From positions 12,489,396 to 12,553,395 of the forward strand of contig OW203722.1 in assembly GCA_934045075.1 (NCBI GenBank): 64,000 nucleotides of DNA. Direction: 5' to 3'. Positions 10,601-22,479 of the stretch are shown in pieces. A program made the position numbers and the translations under genes. The notes beneath the pieces are model-generated. The model did not search any database. It was not told the DNA's origin and saw nothing but the letters and a program-made list of their open reading frames with translations. The DNA is from Yponomeuta sedellus. Lineage: Eukaryota > Arthropoda > Insecta > Lepidoptera > Yponomeutidae. The number at the start of each line of letters is the position of its first letter. Position 1 is the stretch's first letter.

Positions 10601-13600
10601 AACTTTTTTTTTTTAGGCAAAGGTACAAAAACAGCCAGTATTACTAATAAAGTAAATAAATTTTTGTTACAGATAAATGGTTGTAATTTAGTGTCAAAAT
10701 TAATTAAATTAAAGAATTGAATGTTTATTTGTTATATTTTATTTACCAAAGTTAATTTTATTCATAAAATTTTGACCACTTTCTTGACATAAAACCTCTT
10801 TGCTAAGATTTTTAAAAGTATCGTTCATTTTTAGACGGAGTATCTTAAAACTTTATTAAAAAAAAACACGTGCCTTTTACATTACATTATCGCACAAGTA
10901 CGTAATGAATGAGATACATTACGATGTTGAAATTGGTGTAATTACAACCACTTTACGAGCAAATATGTTATAAAATAATGTTTTAATGCATCTACACCTT
11001 TTTATAAAATCTTTCGAATTCTGTAAAAAAGTAGGTATGTTTTTAATAGTTTTTCATACGTTTTTCGTTATTAAGTAGTATATTTAGGTTTTTTCGCATT
11101 TTTGGGATCCTGAAAATCCCTTAAAGATATTTTAAAAATCATTAGATTTTCTATATAAAAACAATGCCACTTCAATGAAGATTTGGCGCAAGTTCTTCAT
11201 TAGGTTATGGTAGTCCGTCTTTTTAACAATGATAGAAAACTAGCCTGCTCCAGCTTATAGTGTGTTCTAAAAAAGAAAAAAAAGACCTTTATTGTACCAT
11301 AAGGTAACAGTTCAATATAATATGATAAATTTCAAATGTGTTTAGTTCTTACTGTGTTCTTACGAGGTTCTTACCATACATAAGTAAGTAGCAAATTAGG
11401 GTTGAGTTTTTTTATACTGATTCTAGTGAACCTTTTTAGGACGTAAAGGACTTGGCGCTGTACACAGCGCCAACCAACATACTGAGTCCTACGCTCATCA
11501 ACATGCTGCATACTCAAACAGTGGAACGGTTCATTCGTGCGATGACTGTTTACTGCCAATATTACTTACAGGTAAAAAATGTGAAAATTTGCTAAATTCC
11601 GCCAAAAATCCCACAAGCACCATGCGGTTAGTTAATGCACCGCTCTCCCTCCCACTTTTTCAAGCAGAAGCAAGACACGGACATACCACCACCGACACCA
11701 ATACTTGTGTGAGAAAATGCGCGACGCGTTTCGTCTCTAACAAGAGGCATCCTCGGCTCACAAGTGACCGTCACCGCAAAAACACTCTCGTCGTGTCTTG
11801 CTTCTGCTTGAAAAAGTGGGATGGAGGGCGGTGCATTAACATACCGCATAGCGCTTCTGGGATTTTTGGCGGAATTTAGCATAGTAATTTTCACATTTTA
11901 ATGCTATTATGGATCCATACAGTAACGCTTGATTCCACACAATATCAAAAAACAACAGATATTAGCCCAATATACAATAATAATAAGAACTTCTCACAAC
12001 ACAATCACTTCTCCAGTACCCTAACTAGGATTCCCTGTGGAGTGGCAATCTGACAAGAACATCACAAACATTAAAATACATCCAGACTGTGGCTATTTGT
12101 ACAAATGTATGGAGCCCTTCAGTGGGAATCAAACCCACAACCGGCATGGCAATCAGATGTGATACGCTAGACCAACTGTAGTCAAATCTATGTACTTCAA
12201 TACATCAGCCCACATCCGCATTTATCTACGAGACATCTAGTCAGCCGGCTCGATCTTTATAGTATACTTACACTGCACGTGCTAAATACCTACGTTAATG
12301 ACAGTGCTGAACTGTATTATTGAGACAGAATAATTTTCTCCCAGTCGACTGTCGACTTCCCGAAAGATTTTAACTACCTACTTTAGGTAGGTAGGTACTG
12401 TCCCGGTAACAAGTTAAAAACTTTCTTTCTTGAAGATTGCAGATGAAATGGCCAACCGCATGTTAGAATTGGAAAAGAAGATACGCACGCCGGACTGTGA
12501 AATACTTGAGAAAGAATTTACCGATAATATTTCCGACCTTAAAATCCTTGTAGCCAAAGAGTATTGCAGCATGCTCGTCGGTATGTAGAACAAATCTCTT
12601 ATAAGGCAGCCTAAATACTTGTCCGACCCACTGTAGGGTAGAGGCCTTCTCTCAGAGACAGAGTATGGGTTAAAACACCACGCGTCCACACAGCAGATCG
12701 GCAAATTTAGGCTCCGAGTTATGTGAACCTCTCAGGCACTAAGGTTTTCTCACGATATTTTCCTTCACTTTTAACGAGTAGCTACTACAAATTCACAAAC
12801 CTCTTCCTGTCTGCTTTGTCAGAAGTGAAATTGCTCAGATACATGGAGATAAACCAAAAATTATTTTACAATTTTTTTTGTTATTCCTGTCAAGATAATT
12901 AACGCAAGAATTACTTTTTTAATGCAAGAAGAGCATTCTTTAATAATGTAAGTTTGGTATGGTTATTACAAGTAAGGGCCTTATTTATAAAAACACGATT
13001 CCACTAAAACACTCTTAGAGGTGTTTTTCAATTTGCGGTTACGTCTTTTCCTTGTAAAATCTCCAGATTAATTTTAGACACCGTTAAAATTGGTCAGTGT
13101 TAACCCCCTGCCTCAGGAGATTTCAAAAGTGTAAGCGGATTTCCAAAAGAATTTCTACAATATCCCAAAAAATTAAACTTTTATTTAAAAACATGTTTGA
13201 ATAAAATAAAATATTAGGGATGTTGCCTATGTATTCGTTATCAACCCTTTTATGTCCCCACTGCTGGGGCACGGGTTACCTGCATCGCAGGAAGGTTAGG
13301 CCATACTCCACCACGGGGGTGAAGTCCGGGTTGGTGGAGGATTGTAAGACAGTGGCGGGCCTTACTGTCAGTAGTTATCAAGCTGCCCATAATGCCTCTG
13401 ACATGGCTTAACGACTGCCACTACATGACAGCCAGCACCAATGGCTTAACGTACCTTCCGAAGCAAGGAAGCGCTCGGAAAAATGCCACTAGCGGTAGTC
13501 ACGGGCCAGTTACCCATCCTGCACCTGTTGTTGCTTGACTCAAGTGATTGATTACAATCACTCGGTTCGACTAGGCTACGAGCGCTTCATTCTACGAGCG

Positions 13601-16600
13601 CTGCCTATATATTGCTCAAATAATAATATATTATATTAAAAAATCAAATATTGAGATATTGTTAAAATTTTTCGATAAGGAGATCTGGAAATTGACCTAA
13701 ACATATGTACACATGGGGATGTGGCAGTGGGTTAGCGAAAACATTTTAAACAATATTCTTGAAGCTTTAAATTCTACCTCAGGCTCTGGGGATACTCGCC
13801 GGTTCCATCATATGGGTTACCTCAAGAAGAGTCGGTCTTTGTCGGACAAGGACGCTCGTCTTTTTGAGACGCTATTGCGAATGTGCGTGCAGATCGTGTG
13901 GTTGGCGCTCGGACGGAAATCGTTTAACCAAATAGGTATTTTCTTAATTCGTACCTAAAGTTCATAGGTAGATGTGTACCTTTCGATAGATTTCAAATGT
14001 TGTATGGTCGAAGTTCTTGAAGACACTTCCACAAACCACAATAAAATCCCTGCATCCTCATGGAAGATTAGAGTACATAAGGGGTAAATGTATCTATGTG
14101 ATGACGTAGGTACCGAATTAGAACCAAACTCTAATATCCAATTTAGCAAAAATTAACATCATCTCACAGAACTGGAAGTGAACAGGCTCTTCAAAACCGA
14201 CATCTTCAATGCCGTGGAGCACATGCTGAAGACAGGGTACTTAACGAAGATGAGCCCCGAGGAGCGCGCAGTATTGCTCGGAAAGTGCGTAAAGCGCGCC
14301 CGAAAGTTGAACTGCGTGTCGCCTCTCATGAACGAGGTGTTCTGTCACAGAGAAATGGATTTTCGCTTGTTCAGTCTTGGTGTACTCAAACATCCTAAGT
14401 AAGTCATAATTATTCGTTAATTTATGCATCAACATATAACAAAATCCCCCGTGGAGAGCAACGGATAACTATACTTTTTTTTTTGAGTAATAACTACTTC
14501 TAATATTGTTACTTTCTCATCTGTGCCATTCAATTTACGATGTCAATAAATTCTTCTTTATCTCGTCTCTTCTTAAGTAGAAAATTTTGGAAAATAATAG
14601 TGTTTGCGTTAGTTGGGGCAGCAGTTTTTAAAACGCCGTTTTAAAACGCCGAATAAGTTATTGTGCAACAAAAGTGACTTTTAAACTGTATATTACTGGT
14701 CGAAAGTAATCATGCATGTATTTGACGTGCTACTAAAACGTTTACTGGTGTTTCTAGGATATGTGCACGTTTACATTGCATGCTAGATAGTTCGAGCTAC
14801 TTTTCCAACAGTTTTCAAAGCGCCGAAAAAGTTACCTCTAATTTAAATTCAAAAATTTTTCGACGATCCAGCATCTATTTATTTGTTTGCTGTAAAAAAA
14901 AAAGTGATTTTCTTTTTGTAAGAAAACAGTGACGTATATTATAAACGTTTCAATGCAATCCTGCGTTTATTTGGCGCAAACTTGTTCCAATTGTCAATAA
15001 AACAAACCCCCTCGGGTTACGAGCGAGCTGCTAAAATATGTTACGCCGATTTTCCAGGATGTGTACACGTCTACATTTCATGCTGTATGTAGTGAGTGGT
15101 CCCGAGGAGATGCTGGAGGAACAACTGGGCATGACATTGGGCATCCTTGGGATGCCGCGCTCTCGTTTTGACACCATGTTACGCCCTCTTCCTGTGATAG
15201 ACAAAGATAAAAGATCCAAAGCAACAATGTCAGTAGCACTCCGTTATCTTAATTGTAAAATTTAAACGATCATCAAAGATCGGTTTTCGCTGGCAAGATT
15301 TTTTTTCACTGGCCGTTGGCAGAAAATACTACGTGTACCTTATTTGAGTAGCTAGATGAACTGAGAAAATGCCAGTGGGTCAACGAAACTTGTTTTTTAC
15401 CTGTGGACTCACTTCTACCGCTTTTGCAGTGGCTCTACTGGTCAAATGAAATCCGAGTGGATCCACCGTAGCCAGTGGGACTACGGTCTGGAGCGATTTT
15501 TGCTGATCGTTAAAATCATTTTACCCCTTTAAATATTTTTTTCAGCAAATCGTCTGTTACATTTTATAAAGTTTTGGTAGACTAAGATAATTTTGATACG
15601 TATTTAAATGGGATGTGTATTCTTTCTGTCGACTGTACCATGGCGAGCTACGAGTATACAGGGTTGCCTGTGTGTTGGTTAAAAATGCGCAATTCCTACA
15701 CCCTAGTTGCTGTAAACAACAACTTTTGTTTATTCAACGAGTTTTTCTAAATACTTTTCGAAATAGGAGTATTAGGGCTTCTATAATTTATTAAATTCAC
15801 TATCGCAATGTTCAGTGTCCTGCATTAAAATTTATTTTTTTTGTAAGACAATTATGGTTTAATATATATCCATAAAAACCATAAACATCAATGTTTTGAT
15901 TACAGAAATGGAAAGTGGAACAAAAACAATCAAAGTTGTTGTTACAAACTCTAAATAAGGTGTATTAGGAAATGCGCGTTTTTGAGGTAACTTTGCATTT
16001 AATGTTTTGTTACTTTGGTCTACAGAAACTTTTATACCTGTTTAGGTTAGGAAGATAGATATGGACTAATGAAGGCACATTATCATTATTAGGTCGGTAG
16101 CCAGCGTGGGCAGCTCAAAGTCTACGAGGAGCATGGGTCCTGTTAAAATTTTCCCCGACATCGTTCTGCCGCCACCACCGAGCGAGTAAGTTATCTTTTT
16201 TAATGGGTTGGGGTAGATAAAGCCTTCATGGAACCCTGCAAAGTTTATTTACGATATTCGTACAAGAATGGTGCAACCTGTTTGCACTGTTCCAAAGAAA
16301 AAGCGATCATCTAGACCAGCCTCTCAAACTTTTTCCGTGACGGAACCCTTTTGGAAAGCAAAAAACTTTACGGAACCCTACGGTAAAATAACTGTTTTAA
16401 AAAATGTATTCTTTATTAATGAGCATAATAAAAGTACAATGTAACAGTAGGTACTACTTCTTATTTTAATTAGTAAATTACTTTGCAAGTGTTTGGATAT
16501 TATTTCTAAATTCTTGCGGAACCCCTACAAGGGTATCGTGGAGCCCTAGGGTTCCGCGGAACACACTTTGAGTATGGCTGATCTAGACAGACAGACGTTG

Positions 16601-17207
16601 TCGTCTCTCTGCCTGGATGATCACTTTTTTCTGGAACCGTAATAAGTAGCCGGTTACAATAAATGACAGAATATTATGTGTATATGGTGGATTGAAAATT
16701 AAATATTAAAAAAATAAAATTACAAATGACTGAAAACAACGATAATTGAAAATTAAAAAAAATTATGTACTTGTGAATATTGACGTTTTTTGTAATTGCT
16801 CTCTTGTAAAATCAGAAATACTCACCTGAGATTTATTAAGCATTAAACTGCGGAATTTACTTATATAAATTATAGGTATACCCGCACTTTGCTGGTTTTT
16901 AACATTGTATTTTGTAATTTGGTCTTGCTGGTTAAGATAGCGAAGGGCATCGTGCTTTTTTGGACAGCAATATTTGCTGATTAATCGTCATCTGTTCTTG
17001 GATCACTTGCTACTGTTTTCAAACGCGTTGATCGATCGTTGTAGCTCGACAGTTCCTCAGTAACCTGTTTTCTTTTCCAGTAAACACGCTGTGGAGGACA
17101 CCCCAGTTTTGGAGGCCCAGCGGCCCTGCAGCGAAACACAGCGCCGGCGCTGGCAAAAGCGGTTGTACCGTCTGTTGCATCCGACTCAGGCTTCTGTGCG
17201 CTCATGA
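7640..17207 (+). CDS. PPP1R36-like: PPP1R36-like protein, paralog A (10 exons, 436 aa)
   Basis: Exons: 7640-7737, 7900-7996, 8602-8667, 11440-11571, 12436-12580, 13783-13935, 14170-14398, 15058-15228, 16093-16185 and 17081-17207 (stop 17205-17207). They sum to 1311 nt in one frame. Landmarks in order are an acidic start with GHWVWDEKEK, a basic RFRRRYQRK segment, DVKDLALYTAPTNILSP, AKEYCSML, FHHMG, IVWLALGRKSFNQ, GILGMPRSRFDTML and a C-terminal RRRWQKRL. This order, especially DVK..AL..., HHMG and the W-then-R-K-F block, is what I know of PPP1R36, a PP1 regulatory subunit studied in mammalian testis. The assignment rests on motif memory. Two splice sites are unusual: intron 2 begins GC (7997-7998), and exon 8 must use a GTCAGT donor at 15229, because the base pair matching paralog B's GT donor reads AA. 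Confidence 0.78.
8886..8998. repeat. Hairpin element with CG-rich core (copy 1)
   Basis: The 113-bp segment is self-complementary. It opens GTGCGGAAAGGCTGTCATTGC and closes GCAATGACGGTTCCGCAC, with the core CCCGAGCC...GGCGAGGG between. The flanks (ATAAGTGC before, GCACGTGT...ACGAC after) recur around the second copy at 10340-10434, whose arms have a different sequence. It lies in intron 3 of gene A. Confidence 0.6.
9011..10299. mobile_element. TIR element interrupted by a hAT insertion
   Basis: The motif CTATTTTTAATACAGTTGC near 9011-9030 returns inverted as GCAACTGTATTAAAATAG near 10281-10299. Between them lies the hAT-type element at 9402-10208. The outer pair therefore marks an older non-autonomous element that received the hAT insertion. 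I could not define its own target duplication. Confidence 0.45.
9402..10208. mobile_element. Non-autonomous hAT-type element
   Basis: The ends are TAGGGATGTGA and its near-exact inverse TCACGTCCCTA. An exact 8-bp duplication, AAAAAAGC, flanks both sides (9394-9401 and 10209-10216). Eight-bp duplications and TAGGG-like ends are hAT features. The 807-bp interior carries many ATCGATTA-type motifs near both ends and no transposase, so it depends on another element for movement. Confidence 0.75.
10340..10434. repeat. Hairpin element with CG-rich core (copy 2)
   Basis: This roughly 95-bp hairpin has arms GTGCAGTAAGTTGAAAATTAC and its near inverse GTAATTTTCAAAGCGCAC around the core AGCCCGAGCCATCGGCGAGG. 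The core and flanks match copy 1 (8886-8998) but the arms do not, although each pairs with itself. Confidence 0.6.
10451..10975. mobile_element. Probable MITE in intron 3 of gene A
   Basis: TTTTATAACATATTTACGAG at the left is answered by CTTTACGAGCAAATATGTTATAAAA, inverted, at about 10950-10975. The 0.5-kb interior is AT-rich and has no coding signal. The superfamily and target duplication are unresolved. Confidence 0.4.
11576..11899. mobile_element. MITE with long terminal inverted repeats
   Basis: Roughly the outer 110 bp of each side are inverted copies of each other with a few mismatches and a small indel. They share GCTAAATTCCGCCAAAAATC at the ends and CTTTTTCAAGCAGAAGCAAG further in. 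The two arms account for most of the element. It sits just after exon 4 of gene A. ORFs on both strands here are products of the repeat. Confidence 0.7.
11985..12190 (-). mobile_element. tRNA-related SINE (family S4)
   Basis: A B-box-like GGGTTTGATTCCC lies on the minus strand at about 12125-12145, in a tRNA-like context. The tail (CACAACACAATC...CTAACTAGGATTCCCT) is shared with 46555-46800, so this is a dispersed family. It lies in intron 4 of gene A. Confidence 0.55.
12590..12870. repeat. SINE-like tail fragment
   Basis: The text GGTAGAGGCCTTCTCTCAGAG and the later CTCACGATATTTTCCTTCAC resemble tails of common lepidopteran SINEs. The second motif also occurs at 17440-17470. It occupies the start of intron 5 of gene A. 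Confidence 0.45.
13235..13610 (+). repeat. Dispersed repeat family S3, long copy
   Basis: About 375 bp contain GCATCGCAGGAAGGTTAGGC, a GACAGCC...ACC block and a CTACGAGCGCTTC end. The same text is found inverted at 59585-59900, partly at 33730-34080, and as fragments at 49785-49887 and 53441-53545. It lies in intron 5 of gene A. I do not know its class. Confidence 0.6.
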
Positions 17208-17287
17208 TTGTTCTTCTGTGGTTCTTAGTCTTCTATAGTTTTTCTATTCTCCTTCAGTATGCAGTCACAATAAATTACACATCAGAA

Positions 17288-17500
17288 AATGAAGCGGTGG
17301 TAGCGGAGCGGTAGAACGCTGGCTTATCGATCGGGAAGTCGTGAGTTTGAATCCTGGCATGTACAAAAGTTGTGTACATGTGTGAAGTTTTAGTTGCAAT
17401 AACACTCGATAACGTTATTGCAACTAAAACTGCAATATTCCTCACGATATTTTCTTTCACTTTTAGCGAGTGATACTTAGAAAATTGCTGCATTAGGATT
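17288..17500 (+). mobile_element. tRNA-derived SINE (family S2)
   Basis: An A-box-like GTGGTAGCGGAGCGGTAG and a B-box-like GAGTTTGAATCC lie at tRNA spacing. They are followed by a tail containing GTTGCAATAACAC...GTTATTGCAAC (an inverted pair) and CTCACGATATTTTCTTTCAC. It sits between the end of gene A and the DDE transposon. Confidence 0.6.
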
Positions 17501-17518
17501 CGAATGCACGTCAGTGAG

Positions 17519-20500
17519 ATATATAAAAAAAAATGTTTTATTTATAAAAACACGATCCCTCATGGTGTTTGTAGTAAAATCGTTTGCAACAGAATCCAAC
17601 AATCATGTAAACAAATATGGCGGACTGACATTGACAGCGTATTGTTTATGCCCATAGTGATGTCATAGTGTTCTAATTTAATTTTAATTAAATTTATTTT
17701 TCTAATTATTTAAATTTTAAGTCATAGACTATGGCCCATAGTAGGATAGGTACTAAAATAAAACTGACTAAATAGATTAAATATATAAGCCATAGACTAT
17801 AAAATAAAACTGATTATATATAAAAAAAGTGTTTATTAAAACAAATTTAAATCATCGTCTTCGTCATCATCACTATCAGAAGTGTCGCCGGTGACCGTAA
17901 TTATAAATGGAACCACTGTGTCATCGCTTGCCGTGTCTAAAATGCCGTCGAGCTTTTTCATTTCTTCCTCTTCCTTTAGGACGTGACTTACGCATTTCGA
18001 CCATTGTTCGGCTCCGATTCTCGCCAACCCTTCGTTCAATAAAGTTTTTATTTCCGCCATTTTAAAAGATTTGTTATTTCTCCCAACATACGACTTAACC
18101 TGTGCCCAAATGAGCTCAATTGGGTTGAGTTCGCAGTGGTAGGGAGGAAGGCGAAGCACAGTTATTCCTTTCGATGCGGCGAGCTCGTCAACGTATTTTG
18201 TAACATAATTTTTTTTATCAAATTTTGTGAGTAACTGTGCTTTTATTTCACTTATTTCAAAAGCTATATTTTTGCTACGTAACCATTTTTGTATAGCATC
18301 CTTCCTCCAGCTCATGTTGGGCACTCGTTCGAGTTGGCGAGAATGGTATGGAGCATTATCCATTACAATTACAGATCCCGGCAGAATTTTGTCTAAAACC
18401 ATCTTAAACCTGAAACAAAAAAGACAATTTTCTGTCATAATGTAATTTTATATTTAATAATATTAATTTTATATAGTGTTATCATAAATATACAAAAATA
18501 CACAAATGAAACCTTACCATTTCTCAAAATTATGAGCATCCATTTCCCCGTGATAATCGCCATCTGACTTTTTTGCTTCAAAAACCCAATATGCGCCTTC
18601 TAAAAAACCATCTTCATTGCCTATATGTGTGATAATCAGCCTCTTTCCTTTCTGAGGATTTTTTAAGCCACTTGAAAGGCCTCCCAAGAATGCCTGTCTA
18701 CTACTCTTGATGTCATTATCCATCCACACATAATTGCAGGTGTGCCCTAAGTAAAAAAAAAAGTTTTAAATACATAATTATGTCAATAAAAACATTATTT
18801 ATACTTAAAATTTAGCAAACCTGTAACCTATCACAATTTAAAATAATGTGTGAAATAAGTATCTTATCTATCACCATTATCTCAAACAAATGTTTTTAAG
18901 CAACCTGCGGAACACAAAAAAAATTAAGCATTTAAATAAATAAAAAGCTCTCACCCTCATTAAGCCATGTTTCATCCAAATAATAAATCTTTTTATTTTG
19001 CTTTCTGTATTCATTGATTTTCAACAAATAATTCACCCTCCAAATTTGTAAGTCAGGTCTATCTAGCAAAATGCTTTTTCTTGATCGCTTGCTGTATGTG
19101 AAGTTTAATTTCTTCAATATTATATACATTGTAACGAATGTAAAATTTGGTAGGCTGTCATCTTCATTGACTGCTGTCAAAATTTTGGCAATGGTTGGCA
19201 ATTCCCCATCAAAGTAAAATTTATGAACCTTTCTTCTTATTGCAGATAAGATAAAATCATCTAACTTATCAATTATGGCTCGATTTGCAGGTCTCTCCTA
19301 AAAAACAGACAGAGAATACTAAATGGCACAAATCATAACATAACAAATAAAGTAAAGCTCAAAAGAGTAAAAAAAAGGCTGGCTAAGTTAATATTATAAA
19401 TACCTTAGGCTGGGGTATTTCTTGATTTTGTGTGTAATGTTTCATTACGTCACGAACAATATATTCTGAGACGTCCATTATTTTTGAGGTGGTTTTATAT
19501 AATTCCATTTTTGATGGGTATGTAGGAGAGGTTTTCTCCAAGTGATTATAAATATTCACCAAAATTTTTTTCTTCCTTTGCGATAACTGTTTTTTAACAG
19601 CCAATTTTGGTTTTTTGACCGGCGGCGGCGGAGCAGTCCCCGACGAACCTGGCTGCGGCTCGCTCATTATAACCTTAAAAACAAATATAATTTTACACAC
19701 ATACATTTCAGTAATTGTGATCTACTCAAATAATTAGTTACGAGGGCAATACAATATTAAAGTGCGTCTAATAGATTTCCGTTGTAGGTAATAGATCTAA
19801 ATCATTCTTACCTCCTGATTACTCCTTGAGAAAAAATACCAATCGTATGCTATATCAAAGTCCGTGATGCCGTGCAAAGGTCTTCGTTCCAAGAAAAATA
19901 TGTCCAGCCAAATCGTAAAGCAAAACAAAAGTCCAAAATGAGAATGCAAAGTCGTAGAAATCGGAAACAGAAAACGGAAACAGAAAACACTAATGCACAG
20001 CGAACCCACAGAACAGTGAATGACTGTGAATGACAATTCTAACAAAATGGCCACCTGTCAATTTTTAAAAACTAGCCATTAATTTTATGGCTTAGGATAC
20101 AATCCGTTTTGGTTAATTATATTAAGCTCTTGAAAAAAAAATTTTATTGCATTCAAATAATATTAAATTAAAATAATTTATTAAATTAAAAATAAAAGAT
20201 AACTTCAGATTACGAACAACACTAACTTTTCAATGACTTATAGAGTTCGATGAGTAAAAAACTAAGATGACAGCTTGTCAAATACTTCGAAATTTTTACG
20301 TTGCAAATGTTTTAACAAATTTAACTTATAAATACAAGTTAAATCGTGTTGAAGATAATGTGAAAACAATGGTGCGTTCGTTGAAATCAGACTATGTTCA
20401 TAATTGATCGTCAAATGTATGTGATTACGGAGTAATCGTGACAATTTGGTTTGTTTACATGATTGTTGGATTCTATTGCAAACGACTTTAAAGGGAACGG

Positions 20501-20562
20501 CAGACTATTTAAACTGCATTTGAGAAGTGTTTAAGAGGAATTGTATTTTTTTTATATAACAC
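17519..20562 (-). mobile_element. Tc1/mariner-type DDE transposon, apparently complete
   Basis: A 35-bp inverted pair (17581-17615 and 20450-20484, one mismatch, core AATCCAACAATCATGTAAAC) flanks a four-exon transposase gene. Both outer ends read TATATAAAAAAAA inward, which is compatible with a TA target duplication. The exact terminus is uncertain because the outermost 50-70 bp diverge between sides. The region between the transposase start and the right inverted repeat (19668-20449) holds no other gene I recognise. Confidence 0.8.
17836..19667 (-). CDS. DDE transposase, four exons, 469 aa, intact
   Basis: Exons on the minus strand: 19667-19404, 19297-18955, 18746-18518 and 18409-17836. They total 1410 nt and stay in frame through three GT-AG introns. 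The N-terminal exon is basic and probably binds DNA. Catalytic residues are D in YYLDETW, D in VIVMDNAPYHS and E in NPIELIWAQVK, which is the DDE_3/IS630-Tc1-mariner pattern. Eighty residues separate the second D and the E, far more than the 34-41 of ordinary Tc1/mariner enzymes and close to a reported DD82E group ('Sailor'). The C-terminus is strongly acidic. Met at 19667 was chosen because the following text (MSEPQPGSSG) starts a plausible leader; an upstream in-frame Met lies at 19706. No stop or frameshift interrupts the gene. Confidence 0.85.
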
Positions 20563-22479
20563 CGTATTCATGACCTCACTTTCAACTGGGCATTGTAAAG
20601 TTGTCTGGAAGAAATTGTTTTTAGCAATAAGGCCGCCAATTTTACTATGTACCTTTGTAATTATTTTGTATTTGTTGTTTTTTTCCGGTGTACAATAAAG
20701 ACTATTATAAAGACTGCGATCCTTAATACATACTTATGTTATCACTATCATTAACCGGCCTTAGTTTGTGTAGTTTATTTTAGACTTTATTTGTGTTCAG
20801 AGTTCTGATTGTAACCACTACTGGTAATTGGTAGATAAGGTTTAATTTTAATTTTATTAATTTTAATTGAGATAATTTTGTGTAGTTACATATACAGTTA
20901 TGTAGTAACATTGAAGTACCTCATAAACTATTATTTTATCCTGTATAGATTACATGAGTCCTAATTATTTTTTTTAGTCTTCGTCTTGTAGGTACTTGTA
21001 TAAAAATTGCATTGCTTATTTTGTCTGTGAACATAACACTGCAAACAAAATGTATTACTTTGGTCAGTAAGTCGGAAATAATGTTTCATCTTAGACAAAA
21101 AAAAAATTAAATTCAGCTGAACACTTACAAAACCCTACCTACCTATATTTACTGGATATGTTATTCAGCTATTATTTGCACCCCTGTTTGCGTTTTGTTT
21201 TTAACTCAACCGATCGCTCCAAGCCATCTAGAAAACTATTAATTTCGCAATAACGCTATGTCATCATTTTAAAAAGGGTCGCTCTGTATTTTTGCGCTTT
21301 TCTGGAGCAATATTTGCCTGTAAACAAGCGCATTAAGCGTTAACCCCTTGGCTGGCGAACTGGGGCCTCATCTGATCACATGCCACGGCGCACAGGATCA
21401 AAGCCGGGAGCGATCGTCTGTGCGGACCAATTCACTGAATTAGCACACCTGACACATTTGCTCAAATTGCTTTCCCTTTGATTACTCAGAAAAATATGAA
21501 AATACTTGTGCGCAGGATTATGAATACTCCAAAAGCGACAACTGTTTTATGTTCGATTCAAAGCGTTCATTTTACTGGTTTTAACTGCATGCCTCATGCA
21601 CAAGAATGTTCTCATGCATGAGTGTTATATTAAAAATAATCAAACAGGATACGCCCAGCTCTACTTTGTAGAGGTAGTAAAACAATACTAGGCCAACTAT
21701 TAGTATTCGCACGAAGATAGAGTCCATCGCGGAATGGGAATAGTTGAAACGTTTTATACAAGTTTTAAGTCTTACAAGTGCACTCTACTTGCAGCATTAA
21801 CATAATTTTATATTCAGTCGCGTCGAAAGCAACTTACTGGTGGCATCGTAAATTCTACTAAACTTACAAACACGCTCTATGGAAATTCCGATTCGCGAGT
21901 TATGTCCGTCTATGAATTATTGTATGAATAAAAATTCTTTAGGTACTTAGTCATTGCGGCACGCGCGGAAGCATAAACTTCCGGTTTTCACTTTGCTTCA
22001 GTTCTTGCACCGCGAAATCTATATCGAGGTCTTATTGATGACGAATAATGGGACTATGAGAAATATCCGGTCATATTAACGGAAGGAAATAATGGGACCA
22101 TTATATAGCACCTACGCACCTACGGATAATGTTACCGGAGTTTAGTGGAAACATTAGTTTTTTTTATGTATAGACATAGAACCTGACGAGCGCTGACATG
22201 GTCATGATCACGCGTCATGATATGTACCAAAACCTCCTTGAATAAATTGTCACTTTGCCTTTTTATTCTGTGCTTGTTTGTCACATCGTGGCCACGGATG
22301 TCATTGACATCCGCGATCGTGGCACACCGTGGTTTTAATCTGTGTGTCAAATGGGAAAGCCTTACAATTTTGTACTAAACTGTTTATTTTCTATTGTACT
22401 TTACGTTTAGAAAAGTGTTGATTAACTTTTCTACAGAATATTATTAAGGATCTTGTGTTGAACTCTTGAACTCCTAAAT
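20563..22479. other. Intergenic region between the DDE transposon and gene B
   Basis: About 1.9 kb are AT-rich with no supported gene. The last few hundred bases should hold the promoter and 5' UTR of gene B. The part around 21340-21440 is less AT-rich. ORFs at 22132-22350 and 22391-22573 on the minus strand have no domain I recognise. Confidence 0.4.

Noticed and set aside
19797..20054. Additional N-terminal exon of the DDE transposase
   Set aside because: The frame has no DNA-binding or transposase pattern, and the downstream exon already supplies a good start. It may be the 5' UTR or promoter.
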